From contig NZ_BCYO01000001.1 in assembly GCF_001598235.1 (NCBI RefSeq), forward strand, positions 124,001 through 188,000: 64,000 bases of DNA, read 5' to 3'. The notes under the pieces were generated by a model that had not been told where the DNA came from, ran no database searches, and saw nothing but the letters and a program-made list of their open reading frames with translations. Below are positions 45,093 through 53,881 of the stretch, piece by piece; position 1 is the stretch's first letter, and each line of letters opens with the position of its first letter. Source of the DNA: Polaromonas jejuensis NBRC 106434 (lineage in GTDB: Bacteria > Pseudomonadota > Gammaproteobacteria > Burkholderiales > Burkholderiaceae_C). The position numbers and the translations under genes were made by a program.

Positions 45093-46231
45093 GGCGCGCC
45101 TCTTTCTGGCGCAACCTTCACCTTCATGCCGGGCCGCAGGTTCTGGTTGCCTTCCCGCACCACGCGCTCGCCACCGGCGAGCCCGTCCACCACCGCCAGG
45201 CGGTCCTGGATGCGCAGCAGCGTGACCGGCCGGGCGGCAACTTCGCTGTCCGGCGTGACGACGTAGACGAAGTGGCCGTTGGGGCCCTCCATCACGGCCT
45301 GCGGCGGCAGCACGATCGCATGCCTGTTGAGCCCCGCGCCGAGCATGACCCGCACGAAAGCGCCGGGCCACAGCATCTGGTCCCTGTTCGGGAAGCTGGC
45401 CTTCATGCTGATGGTGCCCGTGCTGGCGTTGACGGTGTTGTTGATGAAGCTGACCTGGCCCGCCACCTCGCGCCCGTCGCCGGTTTCCAGGCTGACGCTC
45501 AGCGTTCTGTCGGCCCGGGCCGCCACCACGGCCGCCAGCTGGCTCTCCGGCAGGTTGAACTCGACGCCGATGGGGTCGAACTGCACCACGGTGACCAGCG
45601 GCGTCGCGCTGCCCTCCTGGGCCAGGCTGCCGCGGTACATCTTGACCGCTCCCGCCTTGCCGGTGATCGGCGCCACGATGCGCGTGCGGTCCAGCTGGAC
45701 GCGCACGCCCTCCATGTCCGCGAGCGCGGCCCGGTGCTGGGCCTGCAGCGATTCGACCTTGCTCGCGCTGGTGTCCACCGCGCTCGACGAGATGAAGCGC
45801 GACTTCACCAGCTCCCGGGACCGCTGGTAGTCGCGCTGCGCGTCATCGAGCTGCGCCTTGATCTGCGCGACCTGCGCCTGCGAGCGGTTGAACTGCGCGG
45901 TGGCGTCGGCGGCGTCGAGCGTGAACAGCAACTGCCCGGCCTCGACGTCGTCGCCTTCCCGGAAATGAACGCTGCGGATGGTGCCGGTTCGCAGGGGGCG
46001 CACGTCCACCTGGCGCAGGGCGACCAGGTGGCCCTGCACGGTGAATTCCACCGGCAGATCGCGCATCTGCGCGCTGGCCAGACTGACGAGCGGCGGCGCC
46101 TTGGCTGATGGGGCGGGCTTGGCCGAGGGCGCGAGCCATGCACGGCCCGGACCGTAGGCGGCTGCGGCGCCGATGGCCGCTGCGAGAAGTGCTGCCAGCA
46201 CTGTCCAGCTTCTTTTGTTCAGACGGATCAT
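45089..46231 (-). CDS. RND efflux pump periplasmic adaptor (MFP)
   Basis: The 380-residue product starts MIRLNKRSWTVLAALLAAAIGAAAAYG, a membrane anchor or signal. The lipoyl-like half motifs are VDVRPLRTGTIRSVHFREGDDVEAGQLLFTLD and GVRVQLDRTRIVAPITGKAGAVKMYRGSL. A helical hairpin lies between them, followed by beta-barrel (GVEFNLPESQLAAV) and membrane-proximal domains (LPPQAVMEGPNGHFVYVV). It links the RND pump to the outer-membrane channel. ATG 46231 is preferred; 46285 would put extra residues before the anchor. It overlaps the RND gene by four bases. Confidence 0.92.
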   Translation of the reverse strand: MIRLNKRSWTVLAALLAAAIGAAAAYGPGRAWLAPSAKPAPSAKAPPLVSLASAQMRDLPVEFTVQGHLVALRQVDVRPLRTGTIRSVHFREGDDVEAGQLLFTLDAADATAQFNRSQAQVAQIKAQLDDAQRDYQRSRELVKSRFISSSAVDTSASKVESLQAQHRAALADMEGVRVQLDRTRIVAPITGKAGAVKMYRGSLAQEGSATPLVTVVQFDPIGVEFNLPESQLAAVVAARADRTLSVSLETGDGREVAGQVSFINNTVNASTGTISMKASFPNRDQMLWPGAFVRVMLGAGLNRHAIVLPPQAVMEGPNGHFVYVVTPDSEVAARPVTLLRIQDRLAVVDGLAGGERVVREGNQNLRPGMKVKVAPERGAP

Positions 46232-46281
46232 GGGTAATACAGGTTGAAGTGGAGGTGACGGGTGACCGCGTGGGGGCGGCC

Positions 46282-47655
46282 TCAATGGGGTGCCGGCGCA
46301 GGCGTGGCAGGGGCGGTCGTGGTGGTCAGCCAGGCGTTGACGGCTGCCAACTGCGCTTCCTGCAGGTCGCCGATCGCCGCCGCCAACTGCAGCCGGCTGA
46401 ACAGCAGGCCGTAGCGTGCCGCGACCAGGTTGTAGAGGGTCTGGTAGTAGGCCTGTTCGGCATTGAGCACCTCGAGCACCGTGCGCACGCCGACCTCGCG
46501 CCCGAGCTTGCTCGAAGCCACCGCGGTCGCTGCGGATGCCTGCGCCTGCTCCAGCGCGCGAACGCGGGCGCTGCCGCTGGCCACGTCGAGGAAATACTGC
46601 TGGGCCTGCTGCTCCGCGTCGCGCTGCAGGCCCTCCAGCGTGTTGGCCTGCTGGTCGGCCAGGGCCACGGCCTGGCGCAGCCGTGAATCGCGCGCGCCGC
46701 CGGCGTAAAGCGGAATGGACAGCTGCAGCCCGACCGCGCCGTTGAGGGTGCGATCGGATCCGCCGGAGGAAGAAAAGCTCCCGCGGTCGAGCTGGTTGCC
46801 CAGCGAGGCCACCAGGGACACCACGGGCGAACTCTCCAGCCGGTAGCGGTCGATCTCCAGGCGCGCAATCTCCACGCCCAGCTGCTGCGCCCGCACGTCG
46901 AGATTCTGGTGGCGCGCCTGCGACAGCAGCGCCGCCAGCGCCTCGGGCGCGGCCGGCGGCGTGGGCATGCCGGACGAGATGGGAACGAGGCGCGCCGGGT
47001 CGAGGCCGGTGAGCTTGCGGTAGGCGTTCGCCTTCACCTCCAGGTCGTTGCGTGCGGCAATCCCGGTTGCCACGGTGGTGTCGTAGCGGGCTTGTGCATC
47101 GTCGCTGTCGGTGACGCTCGACAGGCCGAGCTCGAACATCTTCTGCGCCCGTGCCAGCTGTTCGCCCACGGCCTCGGTCTGCGCCTTGGCAAGGTTCACG
47201 TTCTCCTGCGCGATCAGCACGTCGCAGTAGGCCTTGGCGGTGCGCAGGATCAGGTCCTGTTCGGCGGCCAGGTAACGCAGCTGCGCCTGATCCGACTGCC
47301 GGTGGGACTGGTCGCGCGTGGCGGAGGCGGCGCGGTTGTAGAGCGGCTGCACCAGCGAGAGCCCCAGTGTGAACTGCTGGCCGCGGCCGTTCTTGCTGCT
47401 GGTTGCGGCCTGGCCGGCGTAGTAGTCCTTTTGGAGCTGGCGCGCGGTGCCGTCCAGGCTGACCTGCGGCAGCAAGCCGGCATCGCCCTGCTTTGCCTGT
47501 TCGATCCCGGCCGAGAGGGCATCCCGCGCGGCGGCAAAGTAGGCGTCATGGGTGCGTGCTGCCTGCCATGAAGCCAGCAGGTCCTCGGCCCGTGCACTTG
47601 AGAACATGAGTAGCGGCAGCAGTAGCGAGAGCCGGCCCATTCTCGTCAACAGCAT
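46282..47655 (-). CDS. TolC-family outer-membrane efflux channel
   Basis: The 457-residue product has a signal peptide (RLSLLLPLLMFSSARA) and the two-fold TolC repeat. LLASWQAARTHDAYFAAARDALSAGIEQAKQGDAGLLPQVSL opens the first half, and the second half contains LQLSIPLYAGGARDSRLRQA. VRTVLEVLNAEQAYYQTLYNLVAARYGLL is the typical C-terminal helix. It spans the outer membrane and periplasm as a trimer. ACAGGAGCCACCCC precedes ATG 47655. It is the first gene of the efflux operon, and its promoter should lie in the 398-bp gap upstream. Confidence 0.92.
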   Translation of the reverse strand: MLLTRMGRLSLLLPLLMFSSARAEDLLASWQAARTHDAYFAAARDALSAGIEQAKQGDAGLLPQVSLDGTARQLQKDYYAGQAATSSKNGRGQQFTLGLSLVQPLYNRAASATRDQSHRQSDQAQLRYLAAEQDLILRTAKAYCDVLIAQENVNLAKAQTEAVGEQLARAQKMFELGLSSVTDSDDAQARYDTTVATGIAARNDLEVKANAYRKLTGLDPARLVPISSGMPTPPAAPEALAALLSQARHQNLDVRAQQLGVEIARLEIDRYRLESSPVVSLVASLGNQLDRGSFSSSGGSDRTLNGAVGLQLSIPLYAGGARDSRLRQAVALADQQANTLEGLQRDAEQQAQQYFLDVASGSARVRALEQAQASAATAVASSKLGREVGVRTVLEVLNAEQAYYQTLYNLVAARYGLLFSRLQLAAAIGDLQEAQLAAVNAWLTTTTAPATPAPAPH

Positions 47656-48053
47656 GGGGTGGCTCCTGTGGTTTCTGCCGCCTCTGGCGTGTCTGGCCGA
47701 TTCAACCGAAAGCAAGGCCCTCAGCACAGCGCTGCCTGAGTAACAAATTCGTCTATAGCGACTGGACGCCGCAGCGGAAGGCTCCATAGAACCGTCTTTA
47801 GAAAAGGAGGGGGCAATACTTGCATGCTCAACTTGAAGATTGGTAAAAACGTAGCCCGTTCTGTCGCTTTTGAAAAACACATTCATCAAAGCGCCTAACT
47901 TAAGTGATGAACCTAAACGCAAGCTAAATTGGGGGCGATTTCTGAGTGACGTTCCGATACCGCGAACTGGCGATGGCCGGGCCCGTAAATTCGACGGACA
48001 GGTCACGCTGTTCGCTCCCAGGCGGCAACAGCCGCCCCTGGCCGATCGGGTGT
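47656..48053. other. 398-bp gap upstream of the efflux operon
   Basis: No convincing gene is present. The part 47760-47960 is A/T-richer (for example TTGGTAAAAACG and TTTTGAAAAACAC) and probably holds the minus-strand promoter of the channel-adaptor-pump operon. I could not assign a regulator site, though a two-component system lies 0.8 kb away. Confidence 0.4.
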
Positions 48054-48407
48054 TCAATAGCGTTCTTTACCGAGCTTGATTTCCCGTGCGAGCAGATCGC
48101 CATTGCGGCGATCAAGCGTCAGTTTTACTTTTCGTCTTGCGCTGTCGTAGCCCTCCACCTTGAGCAGAAGGTCGCGGATCTCCATCTCCGTCACGTACAG
48201 GCCATGAGCGGCGATGCGGCGATCCATCTCGCTTTGGGGGAGAACGCCGACTGTGGAAATCGGGGGCGGCAAGGTGGCTTGCGCGGGAGCCGTACTGGAC
48301 GGCGAGGACACCGCGGGTTGAGCGGAGAGGTGACTGACCGGAACGACGCTTGTGGCGACGCAAAGCAGTACTGCGGAAACGATGGATTTGAGAGAGTGCT
48401 GATGCAT
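48054..48407 (-). CDS. Small exported PepSY-like protein
   Basis: The 117-residue product begins MHQHSLKSIVSAVLLCVATSVVPVSHLSAQ, a signal peptide. A Ser/Pro/Ala linker follows, then IAAHGLYVTEMEIRDLLLKVEGYDSARRKVKLTLDRRNGDLLAREIKLG. The last part has the PepSY/YpeB-like pattern of an alpha helix and two strands ending in a basic patch, similar in outline to the neighbouring PepSY protein. It is probably periplasmic. It is divergent from that gene with a 125-bp shared upstream region, so both may answer to the same two-component system. The family call is tentative. Confidence 0.65.
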   Translation of the reverse strand: MHQHSLKSIVSAVLLCVATSVVPVSHLSAQPAVSSPSSTAPAQATLPPPISTVGVLPQSEMDRRIAAHGLYVTEMEIRDLLLKVEGYDSARRKVKLTLDRRNGDLLAREIKLGKERY

Positions 48408-48532
48408 GAATGAACTCTTGCAGGTTGTTGAAGCCAACATTGGCTGGCTCGTTTATAGGGGCCTGTCGCTGACAAATAGCCGCCATTCAGCGTCAGCCAA
48501 ATATCAGCATTGCCTTGGGTATGCTTGGGCAG

Positions 48533-48847
48533 ATGAAAAACCGCCGTTCCCTGCTTTGCGCCCTGACACTGCTGCCACTGCTTCTGACCGGCCGGGTCAT
48601 GGCCAAGGGCAAGGACAAAGAGGATCACGATGTCGCCTACGAAGCGATGCGGCGCGGGGAGATACTCCCGCTGTCCCGCATCCTCGCCATTGTTGCGGAG
48701 CGGGTGCCTGGCGAGATCATCAAGGTGGAACTCGAAGGCAAGCGGCTGCAATACAAACTCAAGGTGCTTGCGCCGGACGGACGAGTCCGCAAGATGCGCC
48801 TTGACGCGCGCAGCGGAGCCACCCTCTCTATCGATGTGGATGAATGA
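48533..48847 (+). CDS. Exported PepSY-domain protein
   Basis: The 104-residue product has a signal peptide (MKNRRSLLCALTLLPLLLTGRVMA). A PepSY domain follows: HDVAYEAMRRGEILPLSRILAIVAERVPGEIIKVELEGKRLQYKLKVLAPDGRVRKMRLDARSG. Such small periplasmic PepSY proteins often precede OmpR-type two-component genes in beta- and gamma-proteobacteria, perhaps modulating the kinase's periplasmic domain. It overlaps the first possible start of the regulator gene (ATGA at 48844), so it is in that operon. Confidence 0.85.
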   Translation: MKNRRSLLCALTLLPLLLTGRVMAKGKDKEDHDVAYEAMRRGEILPLSRILAIVAERVPGEIIKVELEGKRLQYKLKVLAPDGRVRKMRLDARSGATLSIDVDE

Positions 48848-48858
48848 GGTTCTGCGAT

Positions 48859-49524
48859 ATGCGTGCGCTACTGGTTGAGGACGATCCGGATGTAGGCGAA
48901 CACGTGTCGCGGGCCCTTTGCGAGGCTGGGTTTCTGGTGGATTGGGCACGCGACGGCCACGAAGCCTGGTTCAAGGGCGACGTCGAGAACTATGACGTCG
49001 GTGTGCTTGATCTGGGACTGCCGCTGCTCGATGGCTTGTCCGTGCTTCGGCGCTGGCGTTCGGCAGGCCGCACCTTTCCTGTCCTGATCCTCTCTGCCCG
49101 CGGAGACTGGACAGAGAAGGTCGAGGGCATCGAAACCGGAGCCGACGACTATCTCTCGAAGCCGTTCGAGATGGGCGAATTGGTTGCACGGATGCGTGCC
49201 ATCGTGCGTCGTGCCGCCGGGCTTAGTGCGCCGCTTCTATCCTGTGGATCATTGGTGCTCGATACCCACCGCATGACGGCGACCTTCGGCAGTCGGCCCA
49301 TACGGCTCTCGCCGCTGGAGTTCCGCTTCTTCGTCTACCTCGCACACCATCCCGGTCGCCCTGTTTCGGCCGCGGAACTGGCCGAGCATCTGTACGGAGA
49401 AAGTGATGCCGGCGACACCAACGCGATCGAAGCGCTGGTCTTGCGTCTGCGCCGCAAACTCGGTGCGTCGCTGATCGAGACGCGCCGCGGCTTTGGCTAT
49501 CTGCTCACAGGCATGGCAGAGTGA
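48859..49524 (+). CDS. OmpR-family response regulator (QseB/PmrA-like)
   Basis: The 221-residue product has a receiver domain with the acidic pair in LLVEDDPDVG, phospho-acceptor D51 (VGVLDLGLPLLDG), Thr/Ser switch (ILSARGDWTEKV) and conserved Lys (DDYLSKPFEMGEL). A C-terminal winged helix follows, with LSPLEFRFFVYLAHHPGRPVSAAELAEHLYG. ATG 48859 gives the standard MRALLVEDD start with GAGG upstream; 48844 is an in-frame alternative overlapping the PepSY stop. It pairs with the kinase that follows with a GTGA overlap. Possible targets are the PepSY genes and the efflux operon. Confidence 0.92.
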   Translation: MRALLVEDDPDVGEHVSRALCEAGFLVDWARDGHEAWFKGDVENYDVGVLDLGLPLLDGLSVLRRWRSAGRTFPVLILSARGDWTEKVEGIETGADDYLSKPFEMGELVARMRAIVRRAAGLSAPLLSCGSLVLDTHRMTATFGSRPIRLSPLEFRFFVYLAHHPGRPVSAAELAEHLYGESDAGDTNAIEALVLRLRRKLGASLIETRRGFGYLLTGMAE

Positions 49525-50861
49525 GGGCGAAATCACTGCGCCTTCGCTTGCTGATGGCCGCGGCGCTGGCGATCCTCGCCGCCATGGTGATCGCGTGGCT
49601 TGTGATGGGCTGGCTCTTCGCGCGCCATATCGAGCACCGCGTCGCCAGTGAACTGGAGAACGATGCCGTCGTCCTTCTATCGGAATTGACACTGTCCGCC
49701 AACGGCACGCCTCAAGTTGACGACACGCCGCCAGATCCGCGTTTCGAACGCCCGGCAAGCGGCCTCTACTGGCAGTTGAGCACGTCCGCAGGCGCTCTGC
49801 GCTCCCGGTCCTTGTGGGACCAGTCGCTGCCGAGCGGCCTCAATGCCAGTTCAGGAAATTGGGTGGCACGTGGTGCCGAAGGGCCGTTCGATCAAAAGCT
49901 GCTCTTGCTGGAGCGCACGGTTATCCCAACCCCTGGCGGTTTCCCTGTGCTCGTGCAACTTGCCCACGACAAGGCCTTGCTCAATGTCGCACGGGATGAG
50001 TTCGGGCGAGAGCTCGCCTTGTTTCTCGGTATCCTGTGGCTGGTATTGCTAGCCGCGGCGGGATGGCAGGTTCGCACGGGACTGGCGCCCTTGGCTCGCC
50101 TTCGGGATGAACTCGTGACGATGCGTCGTCACCCGGCGACACGGCTCGCCAGAGGTCATCCCCGCGAAGTTCTCCCCCTGGTGGAGGCGATCAACCAACT
50201 CGCGGACTCGCGCGAAGGGGATCTCTCGCGTGCTCGACGGCGTGCCGCGGATCTGGCGCATTCACTCAAAACGCCATTGGCCGCCCTGGACGCACAAAGC
50301 CGGCGCGCGCGCGATGCGGGAGCGGCCGATGCCGCAGATGGCGTCGACCGCGCCGCAGCGGCCATGGCTGCCGCTGTGGAGGCGGAACTCGGTCGCCTGC
50401 GGGCCGCCTCCGCGCGCGCGGTCGATTACCACTACGAAGCATCGCCGCGAGACGCGGCTGAGAAAATCGTGGGCGTTGTCGAGCACACGTCGGCAGGAGA
50501 AAGCCTGGTCTTCGAAGTCGATATTCCCGACGAACTGCGCGTTCCCTTGCGCGCCGACGACGCCAAGGAGTTGCTGGGCGCACTGATTGAAAATGCCGCA
50601 CGCTTCGCCCGCCGTCGAGTCAGGATTCAAGGCCGCGCACTCGGCGCTGGCGTAGCCATCGTGATCGAGGACGACGGCGCGGGCCTGGATGCCGCCACCC
50701 TGCAGGCGCTGCAGGCCGGGGGCAAGCTTGACGAGGCAGGCCCCGGTCATCACGGCCTGGGGTTGGTCATTGCCCGGGAACTGGTGGAAGCGACAGGGGG
50801 TGAGATGCGCCTGGAGCGGGCGTCGTTGAGTGGCTTGTCCGTGACCTTGGTGTGGGTCTGA
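49521..50861 (+). CDS. Sensor histidine kinase, partner of the 48859 regulator
   Basis: The 446-residue inner-membrane kinase starts at a GTG overlapping the regulator stop. TM1 is about 10-34 (LLMAAALAILAAMVIAWLV) and TM2 about 165-183 (LALFLGILWLVLLAAAGW), leaving a ~130-residue periplasmic sensor. The H-box is DLAHSLKTPLAAL with H247. The N-box is LIENAARF, G1 is EDDGAGLD and G2 is GHHGLGLVIA. The catalytic elements look intact. The order PepSY-RR-HK is a common envelope-sensing arrangement. The signal is unknown; cationic or metal stress would suit a PmrB/QseC-like kinase, but that is a guess. Confidence 0.92.
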   Translation: MRAKSLRLRLLMAAALAILAAMVIAWLVMGWLFARHIEHRVASELENDAVVLLSELTLSANGTPQVDDTPPDPRFERPASGLYWQLSTSAGALRSRSLWDQSLPSGLNASSGNWVARGAEGPFDQKLLLLERTVIPTPGGFPVLVQLAHDKALLNVARDEFGRELALFLGILWLVLLAAAGWQVRTGLAPLARLRDELVTMRRHPATRLARGHPREVLPLVEAINQLADSREGDLSRARRRAADLAHSLKTPLAALDAQSRRARDAGAADAADGVDRAAAAMAAAVEAELGRLRAASARAVDYHYEASPRDAAEKIVGVVEHTSAGESLVFEVDIPDELRVPLRADDAKELLGALIENAARFARRRVRIQGRALGAGVAIVIEDDGAGLDAATLQALQAGGKLDEAGPGHHGLGLVIARELVEATGGEMRLERASLSGLSVTLVWV

Positions 50862-50917
50862 CCCCTGTCATGACTGGAAATGGAATAAGTCGCCAGCTTT
50901 ATCGCGCAACGGGGTTC

Positions 50918-50960
50918 AAAAAAAACCGCAGCGCGGTGCACTCAGCACACACGCTGCGGT
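50918..50960 (-). terminator. Rho-independent terminator for the NitT/TauT-type operon
   Basis: Read on the minus strand, ACCGCAGCG pairs with CGCTGCGGT across an 18-base loop, followed by eight T's. It lies 74 bp beyond the permease stop and also separates this operon from the convergent kinase gene. Confidence 0.8.
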
Positions 50961-51033
50961 ACTCAATGCGTTCATTGCTACTGCTGTCCGGTGCCATCCC
51001 CGCCCCCGGATGTGGCAACTCCTTCAAGCATGC

Positions 51034-51912
51034 TTATTCATGCTCTTCGTGCAGAGGCGCGGGCCGCCATTTCGCGAGATGGTTCTCGATGCGGGTCATC
51101 AGGTACTCGGCCGCCAGCGCCACCACCATGATGATGACGATGGCCGCGTACATGCCGCCGGCATCAAACGAACCCTTGGCGATGTTGATCAGCAGCCCGA
51201 TGCCGTGGCGCGAGCCGACGAACTCGCCGACGATGGCACCCACAATGGCGAAGCCGAAGCTCACGTGCAGCGACGCAAAGATCCAGCTCATCGCCGACGG
51301 GATCACCACCGCGCGCGTGAGCTGCCAGCCGCGCGCGCCGAGGATCTGCGCGTTGGCCAGCAGGTTGCGGTCGGCCTCGCGCACACCCTGGAAGGCGTTG
51401 GAGAACACGACAAAGAACACCATCACAAAGGACAGCGCCACCTTGGAGGTCAGGCCCAGACCGAAGAGCATGATGAAGATCGGCGCCAGCACCACGCGCG
51501 GCACTGAGTTGATTACCTTGATGTAGATCGAGAACACGTCGGCGAGCATGCGGTTGCGGCCCAGCGCGATGCCCGCGATAATGCCTCCGATTGCGCCGCT
51601 CAGGAAGCCGAGTATCGACTCCTCCATCGTCACCCACAGGTGGTACCAGAGCGGCCCCTCCGAGGTTCCCTCGACTGTCCAGGTATAGAGGCGTGCGACG
51701 ATGTCCGACGGCTTGGAGAAGAAGAATTCATCGATCAGCCGGGTCCGCGCGAGCAGTTCCCAGCCGCCCAGGAACACCACCAGGATGAAGTAGCGCCAGA
51801 AATAGACCGTCTGCTTGCGGCGGCGGATGGCGCGTGCGGCGGCAGCCTCGATTTCGGCATGGCTGGTGCCGCGTGCCGGGATGACGTTGGGGGTGATGGT
51901 CGTTTCGCTCAT
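51034..51912 (-). CDS. ABC transporter permease (NitT/TauT/SsuC family)
   Basis: The 292-residue membrane protein has the BPD_transp_1 pattern: FILVVFLGGWELLARTRLIDEFFFSKPSDIVARL at the start, the EAA-loop region VREADRNLLANAQILGARGWQLTRAVVIPSAMSWIFASLHVSFGFAIVGAIVGEFVGS near 175-235, and about six helices. Its ATG overlaps the ATPase stop by four bases. It is the last gene of the binding protein-ATPase-permease operon. Substrates of this family include sulfonates, nitrate, thiamine precursors and aromatic acids. Confidence 0.92.
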   Translation of the reverse strand: MSETTITPNVIPARGTSHAEIEAAAARAIRRRKQTVYFWRYFILVVFLGGWELLARTRLIDEFFFSKPSDIVARLYTWTVEGTSEGPLWYHLWVTMEESILGFLSGAIGGIIAGIALGRNRMLADVFSIYIKVINSVPRVVLAPIFIMLFGLGLTSKVALSFVMVFFVVFSNAFQGVREADRNLLANAQILGARGWQLTRAVVIPSAMSWIFASLHVSFGFAIVGAIVGEFVGSRHGIGLLINIAKGSFDAGGMYAAIVIIMVVALAAEYLMTRIENHLAKWRPAPLHEEHE

Positions 51913-52748
51913 GATGTGGTCTCCGCCACGCGCGCCTCTTCACGGGAGGCGCCGCGCAGCACTTCGTCGCGCAGGTCATCCCAGATGGTGCGCGAAATGT
52001 CGATGAATTTTTGCTCGTAGCGGATTTCGCTCGCCACCCGCGGGCGCGGGATGTCGATGGGGTACACCGACTTCACCGTTGCCGGGCCGGCCGTCAGCAC
52101 ATAAACCTTGTCGGCCAGTGCGATGGCTTCTTCCAGGTCGTGGGTCACGAAGACCACCGATGCCTTGGACTGCGACCACAGCCGCAGCAGCTCGTCATGC
52201 ATCAGCACCCGCGTCTGCACGTCGAGCGCCGAGAACGGCTCGTCCATCAGCAGGATCTGCGGACCGTTGATGAAGGTCTGCGCGAGCGACACGCGCTTGC
52301 GCATGCCGCCCGAGAGCTGGTGCGGGTACTTGGTCTCGTGCCCGGCGAGGTTCACGCGCGTCAGCCACTGGTGGGCGCTCTCGTAGGCCTCTTTCCTGGA
52401 TTTTCCGCGAAAGAGGGGGCCGGCCGCCACGTTGTCGATCACGCTGCGCCAGGGGAACAGCGCGTCGGTCTGGAACACGAAGCCGATGCCCTCGTTGATG
52501 CCGTTGACGGGGCCGCCCATCACGCGGACCTCGCCGGCCGAAGGTGCGGCCAGCCCCGTGACGAGGTTGAGCGTGGTGGACTTGCCGCAGCCGGTCGGGC
52601 CGACCACGGCCACGAATTCGCCGCGCTCGACGGTCATGTTGAAGTTGCGCAGTGCCGTCATGGACTTTCCGTCGGGCGTCAGGAAGCGCCGGCTGACGTT
52701 GATCAGCTCGATCGCCGGGCTTTGCGCTGATGGAGCAGCTTGAAACAT
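51909..52748 (-). CDS. ABC transporter ATPase (NitT/TauT/SsuB family)
   Basis: The 279-residue product has VGPTGCGKSTTLNLV (Walker A), GFVFQTDALFPWRSVIDNV (Q-loop), LSGGMRKRVSLAQTF (signature), ILLMDEPFSALD (Walker B) and VFVTHDLEEAIALAD (H-loop). All key residues are standard. It starts three bases after the binding-protein stop and overlaps the permease start. About 30 residues extend beyond the usual SsuB end. Confidence 0.93.
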   Translation of the reverse strand: MFQAAPSAQSPAIELINVSRRFLTPDGKSMTALRNFNMTVERGEFVAVVGPTGCGKSTTLNLVTGLAAPSAGEVRVMGGPVNGINEGIGFVFQTDALFPWRSVIDNVAAGPLFRGKSRKEAYESAHQWLTRVNLAGHETKYPHQLSGGMRKRVSLAQTFINGPQILLMDEPFSALDVQTRVLMHDELLRLWSQSKASVVFVTHDLEEAIALADKVYVLTAGPATVKSVYPIDIPRPRVASEIRYEQKFIDISRTIWDDLRDEVLRGASREEARVAETTS

Positions 52749-52751
52749 GGC

Positions 52752-53753
52752 TTACTTCACTTTCTTCACGAATTCGGTCGTGTAGGTCTTGGACAGATCG
52801 ACGGTCTTTCCCTTGAAGTTTTTCGAGAATGTGGACAGCACCGACAGTACCGTCTCGGGGCCGCCCGCGGGCATGACGCCGTCCACCGTGAACATGCCCT
52901 TGCCGTCAGCCAGCGCCTTGACGTAGCCGGCCTTGTCGCCGACATAGAAGTCGCTCGGCATTTTGGAGGCGATCTCTTCCGCGCCATGCGTGTTGATGTA
53001 ACGCAGCGTCTTGACGAAGGCGTTGGCCAGCTTCTGCACCGTCGGTTTGTTCTTCTCGACCCAGTCCGCGGACATGTAGAGCGAGGCGGCCGGGTAGGTG
53101 CCGCCCAGCGCCTGCTTCGTCTTCTCGGGCGTGCGCAAGTCCACCAGCACGCGCGCCTCGTTGGTCTTCAGGAGGCGCGAGATCGTCGGTTCGGTGGTCA
53201 TGCCGCCTTGGATCTTGTCCTGCTGCATCGCGGCGATGAAGGTCGTTCCGGCACCCACGGGCAGCGTGGTGAATTCACCCAGCGGCACGCCGGCCTTCAC
53301 CATCAGGTACTGCGTCAGGAAGTTGGTCGAGGAGCCGAGGCCGGTCACCCCCATGCTCTTGCCGCGCATGTCGGCCATGCTCTTGACCTGCGGGTACTTG
53401 TTCGAGATAAGCTCGACTTCACCCGGTGCGTGGCTGAGTTGCACCACCGATATGACCTGCTTGCCCTTGGTCTGCAGGTCGACGCAGTGGTCGTAGAAGC
53501 CGACCACGCCCTGTACGGCGCCGGCCAGCATTTCGTTTTCCGCGTCGACCCCGGCGCCCTCGTTCAGGAGTTCGACCTCGAGGCCTTCTTCCTTGAAGTA
53601 GCCCAGGCGTTCGGCCAGCTTGGCGGGCAGGTAGATTTGCTTCTCGTAGCCGCCCACCATAAGGGTGACCTTGTCGCCTGCATGCACTGCAGGTGCGACG
53701 GCGAACAGGGTGGCGAGTGAAGCGCTGAGTAGAAGTTTGCGTCTGACGTTCAT
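52752..53753 (-). CDS. Periplasmic binding protein, NMT1/SsuA-like
   Basis: The 333-residue product has a signal peptide (RKLLLSASLATLFAVAPAVHA) and the NMT1/THI5-like fold: VTLMVGGYEKQIYLPAKLAERLGYFKEEGLEVELLNEG, then GAVQGVVGFYDHCVDLQ and GKSMGVTGLGSSTNFLTQYL. This superfamily binds sulfonates, nitrate, pyrimidines or aromatic acids. AAGGAGACATC precedes the ATG. It leads the importer operon; upstream lie four 11-bp-spaced CTGAA (inverted TTCAG) boxes, so it is probably controlled by the response regulator at 58312. The ligand is unknown. Confidence 0.92.
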   Translation of the reverse strand: MNVRRKLLLSASLATLFAVAPAVHAGDKVTLMVGGYEKQIYLPAKLAERLGYFKEEGLEVELLNEGAGVDAENEMLAGAVQGVVGFYDHCVDLQTKGKQVISVVQLSHAPGEVELISNKYPQVKSMADMRGKSMGVTGLGSSTNFLTQYLMVKAGVPLGEFTTLPVGAGTTFIAAMQQDKIQGGMTTEPTISRLLKTNEARVLVDLRTPEKTKQALGGTYPAASLYMSADWVEKNKPTVQKLANAFVKTLRYINTHGAEEIASKMPSDFYVGDKAGYVKALADGKGMFTVDGVMPAGGPETVLSVLSTFSKNFKGKTVDLSKTYTTEFVKKVK

Positions 53754-53793
53754 GATGTCTCCTTCATAGATTCCGAAATGGAATCTGGATACT

Positions 53794-53831
53794 AGGAAGA
53801 CAACCTGAAACTGGCGTGAAAGATTTCTGAA
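53794..53831 (-). promoter_or_regulatory. 11-bp-period TTCAG array upstream of the importer operon
   Basis: On the minus strand, TTCAG, TTCAC, TTCAG and a weaker TTCCT follow at exact 11-bp steps (plus-strand starts 53827, 53816, 53805, 53794). They lie 40-80 bp before the binding-protein ATG. Tandem half-sites one helical turn apart are the usual form of OmpR/PhoB-family sites. Confidence 0.6.
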
Positions 53832-53881
53832 GGCGTGTTCAGGTACGGCCTGTGCCGCTGTCGGGGCCGGCGCAGGCCGTG

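Noticed and set aside
42465..45266. 933-codon plus-strand open frame opposite the RND gene
   Set aside because: Composition dominated by His, Arg, Gln and Gly, no motif, and it lies wholly antisense to a full-length RND transporter and its adaptor.
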